Source: Patiria pectinifera (Eukaryota > Echinodermata > Asteroidea > Valvatida > Asterinidae). From it: a DNA stretch of 64,000 nucleotides. Positions 56,704 through 64,000 of the stretch are shown piece after piece. Location: contig CM057136.1 of NCBI GenBank assembly GCA_029964075.1, positions 10,106,001 through 10,170,000 on the forward strand. Reading direction: 5' to 3'. How positions within the stretch are numbered: position 1 is the first letter of the stretch; each line of letters begins with the position of its first letter. Both the position numbers and the translations under genes were made by a program. Below the pieces are notes generated by a model. The model did no database searches, had not been told where the DNA came from, and saw only the letters and a program-made list of their open reading frames with translations.

Positions 56704-59700
56704 ATTAGTAGTAACATTTATTTCAATGATGTCATTCATTACAATTATGTACAAACATGTATACATTAGGAAAAGGCACTAGTATAATATTTGATAGTTA
56801 TGTACACAGTGATTAATTTAGTATAATATTTGATAGTTATGTACACAGTGATTAGTTATAAAGTGTGAAATTAAATGACAACATTTAGGTATAAGTTAAG
56901 CAGAACGCTTTTGTGCCCTTACCTATGGACAAACATATACGACCAAGGGACAAACAAAACAATACGTGAGACAGACAGGACAAGCGTGAGACAAGGCCTA
57001 AATATTAATACACAAAATAATGGAATTTAAATTTATGAATATGATTCGAGAAAATGAGTGTTTAAATTTTTGACAAAGACAGATAGTGAAGGTAACGATT
57101 TAAGAGTCACTTCGTGTAAATACTTCATATAAGTGTCCACGCTCAAAAAATCGAATTTGTTTTATACTTTGTGGGATGAAAGGACTTTGGGAGCAAGTAA
57201 CCAAAATAGACTTTTTAATCCGAATTTTGCCCGTTGCCATGGCTACGGGCCATTTTTGAGGCTGCAAGAAATCATTTTTTGCGTTATTTTCAAAGGTCAT
57301 CACGCCAAACTGCAAAGTAATGTCACAAAAGTAACTATATCACGACAAAGTATCATCCTTACCCTTACAAGAAAAAAATTAAAACACTTCTGAAAAATCT
57401 CCTTCATATTATTTTTTGGCCCTAAAATACAGCATGTTTTTACAACTAGCAAAATTGTATTTTTAACCCCATTTTTTTCCTTCCAAAATGGCACTTGCCA
57501 GGGCACTCAGAATAATTACCCTTCGGCTATGGTTAGTTCAGACATTGGTCTTTTCATATCTGGTGAGAAAATTTTGGGTTATTGTATAGCCTTTGTACAG
57601 TAGCGCTCCAAAAGTGGTAAATTTCACAAAAACCTTAAAAAGTGTAGTTTCAGTGTTTTCCTTTGTTTTGGGTAATAAACGTGTATAATTGGTATTGTTC
57701 ATGAATCCAGCACATTTTTACAAACAGAATCAGACTGTTTATCATTTTTAGACCATTGGATGAATAGTAGGTCGTACACTTCCCCCCACACCTGGCTAGG
57801 CCCCGCCCACTCCCCCTGTGCCACCGAATTTTGAACGTGTATGTTGCATAACGAAACAAATGTAAATAAGTAATATGCAAGTGAACACTCGAGAAATAAC
57901 ATAGAGTTCCTTTTCACAGCCTCCCCTTTCCCCACCCCGGGAGCATTGCTTGGGGTTGAGGGTGGGGTGTGACCACCCACCAATAACTTAGCATTGTCGG
58001 TACAATCATTGTCACATGGGCAAAACTCATGTGATTGCAAGCCGCAATGAATAATAATTGCCATATCCATTGTCCTCTGATTGAAGTGCACCATTATTCA
58101 AATGATGTCCAGTCCTTCCCCTCCCAGCTAGGCCCCGCCCCTTCCTTTGCCACCAAATTCAGATTTTGATTTCTGCATGTATTTGCCTAAATTAAATTGT
58201 AAATACTAGATATCAATTTGAAAGTGAACTTTTTACGATCTACACCAACAGCCGTTTCACAGATAGCCCCTTCCCCTAGCTGCCACCCCACTCCCAAAGC
58301 TCCAAGAGAACCACGCCCTTCCCAACAAGTCAACAAGTACAATTTTGTTGAGATTACATACATGCATATGGCCTTGGGGAAAGTCTGAATTATGTAAGGT
58401 GGCTTTTTTACAACACGGGGCAGCTTGAAATATCCGAAAAGTGAGGAGCAGAAGGGGTGTGTCGTGGGGGTGGGTAGGGGTGGGAAGGGTGATCTGGACA
58501 CATGCATGTACGCTGTACACATTTGTTTATATTGCAAGCTACTTTGGAATTACAGTAAAAGGTGTGGTGAACAAAATGATGTTTATTTTATAATTTTAAA
58601 AACGGAAAAGATCTGTCGATTTAGAGAGCAACTAACTCTTATTTGTTTAGACGGGTGAGACGGGTACGCCTGTTGGTGTAGATTAAGAAAGCTTCACTGG
58701 CAAATTGACATCTATTTACAATATTAATTTAGGCAAATACATGCAGAAATCAAAATCTGAATTTGGTGGCAAGGGAAGGGGCGGGGCCTAGCTGGGAGGG
58801 GAGGACTGGACATCATTGGAATGATGGTGCACTTCAGTCAGAGGACAGTGGATATGGCCATTATTCATTGCGGCTTGCAAACACATGAGTTTTGCCCACT
58901 GTGACAATGATTGTACCGACAATGCCAAGTTATTGGTGGGTGGTCACACCCCACCCTCAACCCCAAGCAATGCCCCCGGGGTGTGGGAAGGGGAGGCTGT
59001 GAAAAGGAATTCTATGTTATTTCTAAAGTGTTCACTTGCATATTTACATTTGTTTATGAAACATACACGTTCAAAATTCGGTGGCACAGGGGGAGTGGGC
59101 GGGGCCTAGCCAGGTGTGGGGGGAAGTACACGACCCACTATTCATCCAATAGTCTAAAATTGATCAACAGTCTGATTCTGTTTGTAAAATTTGCTAGATT
59201 CATGAACAATACCAATTATACAAATTATTACTCAAAACAAAGGAAAACACTGAAAATACACTGTTTAAGGTTTTTGTGAAATTTACCATTTTTGGAGCGC
59301 TACTGCACTAAGGCTGTACAATAACCCAAAATTTTCTCGCCAGATATGAAAAGACCAATGTCGGAACTAGCCATAACCGAAGGGAAATTATTCTGAGTGC
59401 CCTGGCAAGTGCCATTTTGGAGGGTTAATTATGGGGTAAAAAATGCAGTTTTGCTAGTTGTAAAAACATGCTGTATTGTAGGGCCTAAAAATAATATAAA
59501 GGAGATTTTTCAGAAGTGTTTTTTTTTTCTTGTAAGGGTACGGATGATACTTTTTCGTGATATAGTTACTTTTGTGACATTACTTTGCAGTTTGGCTGAA
59601 TGACCTTTAAAAATAACGCGAAAAATGAATTTTTGCATCCTCAAAATTGCCGAAAAATGGCCAAAACACATAATGGCCCGTAACCATGGCAACGGGCAAA

Positions 59701-60262
59701 ATAAAAGTTTAAAAAGTCTATTTTGGTTACTTGCTCCCGAAGTCCTTTCATCCCACAAAGTTTAACAAAATCCGATTTTTTGAGCGTGGACACTTATATG
59801 AAGTATTTACACGAAATTACTCTTAAGAGAATCATCTAAACTATTCCAGTACAAAGTACCTCGGTGAATAACACTATTTTTGACATTGACGTTCTGTTAA
59901 ATTGGACAAACAAATTTCCCCTATAGCACTATTTCGAGTATTATATACATGAACGTTAGATGCTAAGGTAAAACAAGAATTAAAACATGACGGAAGCAAA
60001 TTATGTATACATTTATACATTAGTTTTCCTAAATTAAGGTAATATAAGTCATTACATTATAATACATTTAATTGAGCAAATAATGGAGCAGAATGATCAC
60101 GATAGCCAGCATTCGAAATTACACGAACTGCTCGTTTCTGTAAAGTAAGTAATTTGTTACACTTAGATGGCAAACTACCCCAGGTCAAGATTGAGTAATT
60201 TAAGTATGGTAAAACAAATGAATTACACAATGTTAATAAAATCTTACTCGGAAGGTAATTCA
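56704..60262 (-). mobile_element. 5'-truncated LINE fragment, itself interrupted
   Basis: The minus strand encodes the C-terminal part of a non-LTR reverse transcriptase (Jockey/CR1/L2-like): L-P-Y-L-N-Y-S-I-L-T-W-G, L-L-T-L-Q-K-R-A-V-R-V-I, P-L-F-A-Q-L-N-V-L, then Y-W-N-S-L-D-D-S-L (59827-60262). It resumes after the foldback insertion with P-S-L-S-V-F-V-K-N-L-N-T-H-F-L and a stop (57030-57099). The tail 56704-57020 is 3' UTR with an AATAAA signal (minus strand, near 56720) and a 36-base tandem duplication (about 56783-56854). At least one stop interrupts the frame, so it is inactive. Confidence 0.8.
57104..59822. mobile_element. 2.7-kb foldback element in a TTAA target site
   Basis: Ends GAGTCACTTCGTGTAAATAC (left) and, inverted, GTATTTACACGAAATTACTC (right), flanked by TTAA at 57100-57103 and 59823-59826. 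The two arms (57104 to about 58225 and about 58695-59822) are inverse copies over about 1.1 kb with only scattered differences, leaving a spacer of about 470 bases with no gene. Removing the element and one TTAA restores the LINE reading frame (D-D-S-L-K-S-L-P), confirming the borders. TTAA duplication occurs in piggyBac- and Kolobok-type elements; superfamily not assigned. Confidence 0.9.
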
Positions 60263-61352
60263 AAGTGGGTTCTAAGAGCCATGGACTTTGATAATTGAAG
60301 AGATAGATATGGCAATGCACCTCTGGCCTGGACTTGGGGCTTCCAATTCATAGCATTTTGGATGCAATCGGGCCCGAAAGTGGCGCTATTTAGCCATGTG
60401 TTGGATGGATCCGTTTTCAAGATGGCTACCTTGCCACTTTGGGAAATATCACTCGTTTTAGGGGTGGTCTTCTTTGGGTGAGAATTTCTCGAAAAGTCAT
60501 GTTCAACCCACCAAAAATCGAAAGGAAAATGAAAGATGAAATGTTGATATTCATTTTTCTACGTAGCCTGAACACCTGTGAGAATGTTGAGTATTATTTT
60601 TAAAAGAATTTTGAAGTATGGGGATTTATCACGGTTGTCTATGGAAATGTATTTGATTGGGTCCAGTGGTCTCGCACTAATGCCTACTTTAATATTCTTT
60701 CAATAGAGGGCGCGCCACATAAATAGTAGTCTCAATCTTCACCACCGTTTTGGGGGCAACAACTCAAGAAATACTTTTGAGTTTTGAGTATTTTTTATCA
60801 AAAGAATTCGGAGGTGTGGGTAAATGTATTTATTACTGTTGTCTGTGGGAATCTATTTGATTGGGTGCACCTCCAGTGGTCTCGCACCAATTAATGCCTA
60901 CTTTAATTTTCCTTTAATAGAGGGCGCGCCGCAAAAATAGTGGTCTCGATCTCCAACACCAAACTCGTTTTGGGGGTTAACAACTCAAGCAATACAAGGC
61001 GTATTCAATATAATTTTCGTCTACTGATTTGTTATTATGTTTAAACATTACGCGATTTAATTTCAAAAGAAACCGTCAAACAATAAAGCTTTTATGACCG
61101 TAACAATACAGTGTTTTAAGCGCGACAAATACAATCCGAATGAAAGTCAACGTGGATTTTTCTTTTTGTTTAAGCACCACATTGTTGCGATCATATTATT
61201 TTTATTGTTCGACTGTTTGTCATGATATTCAATAACCCTCTGTTACACATCGTGGAAAATCAGTGCAAATTTCAACGTTAAATCATCTTGGGGTTTTTTA
61301 GTTGTTGTTCGAAAAACAAGTTGTTCTTTTTGTTCAATAGTGCGGCATCCGT

Positions 61353-61656
61353 GGCCAAGTTCGCGCAAGGACTATAGTTGACCAATGGTTAACTAACGTT
61401 TGCCCGAACTCTGTCTAGTCGACGGTGGTTGACTACGCTAGTCGACTATTTGGAACCAGCCTACTGGGGTTGGTTGCTTCGCTGGTAACCAATAGCCGCG
61501 CACATTCATAACGCTAGCAGAGAGCCAGGATCCAGAAGTTTTGCGATGCCATTTTGACCAGCGTTCGACTCGACTATCAGTGCTATCAGTGCGCAGGCGT
61601 AAGGTACGTCACAAATCAACCACTAGTCGACTAATGGTCCTTGCCCGAACTTGGCC
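61353..61656. mobile_element. 304-bp MITE with a documented empty site
   Basis: Ends GGCCAAGTTCGCGCAAGGAC and, inverted, GTCCTTGCCCGAACTTGGCC, flanked by CGT on both sides (61350-61352 and 61657-61659). The sister copy of repeat R at 63205-63225 reads TGTCCGTGTTGATG with a single CGT and no insert, so the borders and a 3-bp duplication are directly visible. A 3-bp duplication recalls PIF/Harbinger-type elements. No coding capacity. Confidence 0.9.
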
Positions 61657-62269
61657 CGTGTTGATGCTTTGTGGAGACCACTATTTATGTGGCGCGCCCT
61701 CTATTGAACGAAAAGTAGGCACGCGCGCACGTTTGTCTTGGTGCGAGACCACTAGTTTTATTTAGCGCGCCCTTTCTCGAAAGAAACTTTCAGTTGTTGT
61801 TTGCAGGTTTCTCACGAAATTGAATCTCATTATGTCACTCATCAAGACCGGTCACTGGCCGCACTTACAACTTAATACAGCTTGGCCTGCATAGGCTCGG
61901 GTTATTGTCCAAACAGCCAGTGTGTCATTACGGTCCATATATGTGCGTAGACTTTCTTTTTTCATTCGTTTGTAATACTTTATTTGTTTCGGTCATATTA
62001 TTATTATTTCTTTTTTTATTGTTTGACGGTTTCCCATAAAATTAAATCTCATAATGTTACACAGTCATCATGACAAATCACTGAACGAAATTTCAATTTT
62101 GAAATACAAAGTTGATCGTGTTATGGGGGGCAACAAATCAAAACCCTACAGATAATGTATTAAAATTAAAATTTCAATCGCCTTGCGGGAAATCCAGAGT
62201 GTTGAGTATTTAAAAAAATACTGTGGAGGTACGTGTACGTGTAATTATCTCAGGAGCCCTGTGTACCTA

Positions 62270-63740
62270 TGTAAATAGGTCAAAAATCCGTCCGCCGAGC
62301 TCATGAATAAAAGTTATACGCTCAAATTCGTCTATATTAGAGGGTTCTGAGAGCCATGGATGCGGGTAATTAAAGAGATATGGCAAAACACCTCTGGAAC
62401 GGACTTGGGGCTTCCAATTCATAGCCTTTTGAATTTGGAAAGTGGCGCAATTTAGCCATGTTGTGGATGGATCCGTTTTCAAGATGGCTACCTTTCCACT
62501 TTGGGAAACATCACTCGTTTTAGGGCTCGGTAATTCTCTGGGTGAGAATATCTCGAAATGTCATGTTCAACCCACCAAAAATTTAAAGATTAAAGATGAC
62601 ATATTGCTCATCATTTTTCCGTGCAGGCCTGAACACCTGTGAGAGTTTTGAGTATTTTCTATCAAAAGAATTCGGAGGTGTGGGTAAATGTATTTATTAC
62701 TGTTGTCTGTGGGAATCTATCTGATTGGGTGCACCTCTAGTGGTCTCGCACCAATTAATGCGTACTTTAATTTTCCTTTAATAGAGGGCGCGGCAAAAAT
62801 AGTGGTCTCGATCTCCAACACCAAACTGGTTTTGGGGGATAACAACTCAAAAAATACAAGATGTATTCAATTAAATTTTCGTCTATTGATTTATCTTTAT
62901 GTTTAACATTATGAGATTTAATTTCCTAGGAAAACGTCAAACAATGAAGCTATAATGACCGTAACAATACAGTGTTTTAAGCGCGAAAAATACAACCCGA
63001 ATGAAAGTCAACGTGGATTTTTCGTGTGTAAAGTACTACATTGTTACGATCATATTATTGTTATTGCTCGACTGTTTCTCATTATATTCAATCTCCTTCT
63101 GTTACACATTGTGGAAAAGCAGTGCACGAAATTTCAATTCTCTACATCTTGTATTTTTTTGAGTTGTTGTTCGAAAACTGAGTGTGTCATTTTTGCTCCA
63201 TAGTGCAGTGTCCGTGTTGATGCTTTATGGAGACGTGGAGACCACTATTTATGTGGCGCGCCCTCTATTGAAGTACGCGCTCACATCCTGGTGCGAGACC
63301 ATAAAGTTTATTTAGCGCGCCCTTTCTCGATAAAAACTTTCAGTTGTTGTTTGACGATTTCTCACGAAATTGAATCTCCTTATGTCACACATCGAGACCG
63401 ATCACTGACCGAACTTTACAACTTAATACAGCTGGGCCTGGGAGGCTCGGGTTATTGCTCAAACAACGAGTGTGTTATAAATGTGTCCATGGGCGTTGAC
63501 TTTCTTTTTTCATTCGGTCGAGTTGTATTTTTTTTTGCATTTAAAGTACTGTTATTTGTTTCGGTCATATTATTTGTTATTGTTTGACGGTTTCCCATAA
63601 AACTAGATCTCATCATGTTACACAGTCATCGTGACAAATCAATGGACGAAATTTCAATTTTGAAATACAGAACAAAGTCGATCGTTTTATAGGGGCAACA
63701 ACTCAAAACCCTACAGATATGTATTAAAATCAAAATTTCA
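62270..63740. repeat. Repeat R, copy 2 of the tandem pair
   Basis: Follows the order of copy 1: AATCCGTCCGCCGAGCTCAT, GGACTTGGGGCTTCCAATTC, ATTCGGAGGTGTGGGTAAAT, ACAATACAGTGTTTTAAGCG, TTTAGCGCGCCCTTTCTCG, and finally TCATCATGTTACACAGTCATC. It lacks the nested LINE, the foldback and the 304-bp MITE. Small indels and substitutions distinguish the copies. Confidence 0.85.
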
Positions 63741-64000
63741 AACGCCTTGCGGGGAAATCCAGAGTGGTCAGTATTTAAAAAAAAAAAATACTGTGGTAGC
63801 GGGAGGTGATAATGTGGATGAAAATCAAAATTTTGGAATATGATTGCGCCCACTTCAGAGGTGATGCATTTGGTCATTTTGGGGATATTTTGTATAGGAA
63901 GTGTGTATCTAGCATGAAAAAAAAACACCCACCCCTCCCCAAAAAAACTAAATCTGCACTGTACGCACAGTGGACAGTGAGTATTATTGCGAAATGAATG
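63741..64000. other. Trailing flank, no gene seen
   Basis: AT-rich sequence ending in a C/A-rich tract; nothing recognised. Confidence 0.5.

Larger units (their letters stand above)
56640..62130. repeat. Repeat R, copy 1 of a tandem pair, split by nested insertions
   Basis: 56640-56703 (AATAGGCCAAAAATCCGTCC ... CTCTATATTA) continues at about 60263 (GGTTCTAAGAGCC...), as shown by the uninterrupted sequence at 62270-62360. From 60300 it carries the R landmarks (GGACTTGGGGCTTCCAATTC), two AGAGGGCGCGCC-containing blocks and, further on, their inverse GGCGCGCCCTCTATTGA, so the unit is internally foldback. It ends near the TTGCGGGAAATCCAGAGTG phrase at about 62190. Confidence 0.85.

Overview
This is a stretch of animal (eukaryotic) genomic DNA. 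It is intron-rich and AT-rich, has textbook GT-AG splice junctions and no operon-like gene packing, and is loaded with retrotransposon debris, hairpin elements, satellites and minisatellites. The repeat style (GTACAT microsatellites, palindromic short elements, CRE-bearing satellites, Ty3/gypsy and LINE remnants) fits a marine invertebrate, most likely a deuterostome such as an echinoderm. The taxon is an inference and is not proven by the sequence.

Layout. 0-1.3 kb: remnant of a Polinton/adintovirus-like element (end of a family-B DNA polymerase, then a truncated A32-type packaging ATPase). 1.3-10.2 kb: mostly intergenic or intronic, flanked by two inverted CRE-rich repeats, with one convincing orphan terminal exon at 7.1 kb. 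10.2-18.1 kb: dispersed repeats, a LINE tail, a hAT-like element with intact target duplication (13.53-15.38 kb), and two phase-compatible terminal exons of an unknown gene (17.56-18.07 kb). 18.75-28.20 kb: one large DNA transposon (9.4 kb, 6-bp target duplication, minisatellite-filled terminal inverted repeats) that carries a nested smaller element and a spliced minus-strand coding remnant. 28.2-37.6 kb: repeats (GGCCTC/GGCCAA hexamer arrays, a tandem satellite) and an orphan copy of a signal-anchor exon. 37.6-41.7 kb: two degenerate Ty3/gypsy fragments in opposite orientations.

43.5-55.5 kb: the main gene. A short membrane-anchor exon at 43.5 kb is phase-compatible with a 2.18-kb exon at 53.35-55.54 kb. 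That large exon encodes a eukaryotic UDP-galactopyranose mutase fused to a C-terminal DUF3431 domain, a fold I suspect is glycosyltransferase-related. This looks like a self-contained galactofuranose donor-synthesis and possible transfer enzyme in an animal. Its putative 9.7-kb intron is filled by two nested giant inverted repeats, with exon-like segments of another unknown gene beside them.

56.6-63.7 kb: a tandemly duplicated repeat unit. One copy was split by a LINE, and that LINE was split in turn by a 2.7-kb foldback element in a TTAA site. A further short element in the same copy has its empty site preserved in the sister copy. Apart from the mutase gene, most of the window is mobile-element strata, and most short open frames are not genes.
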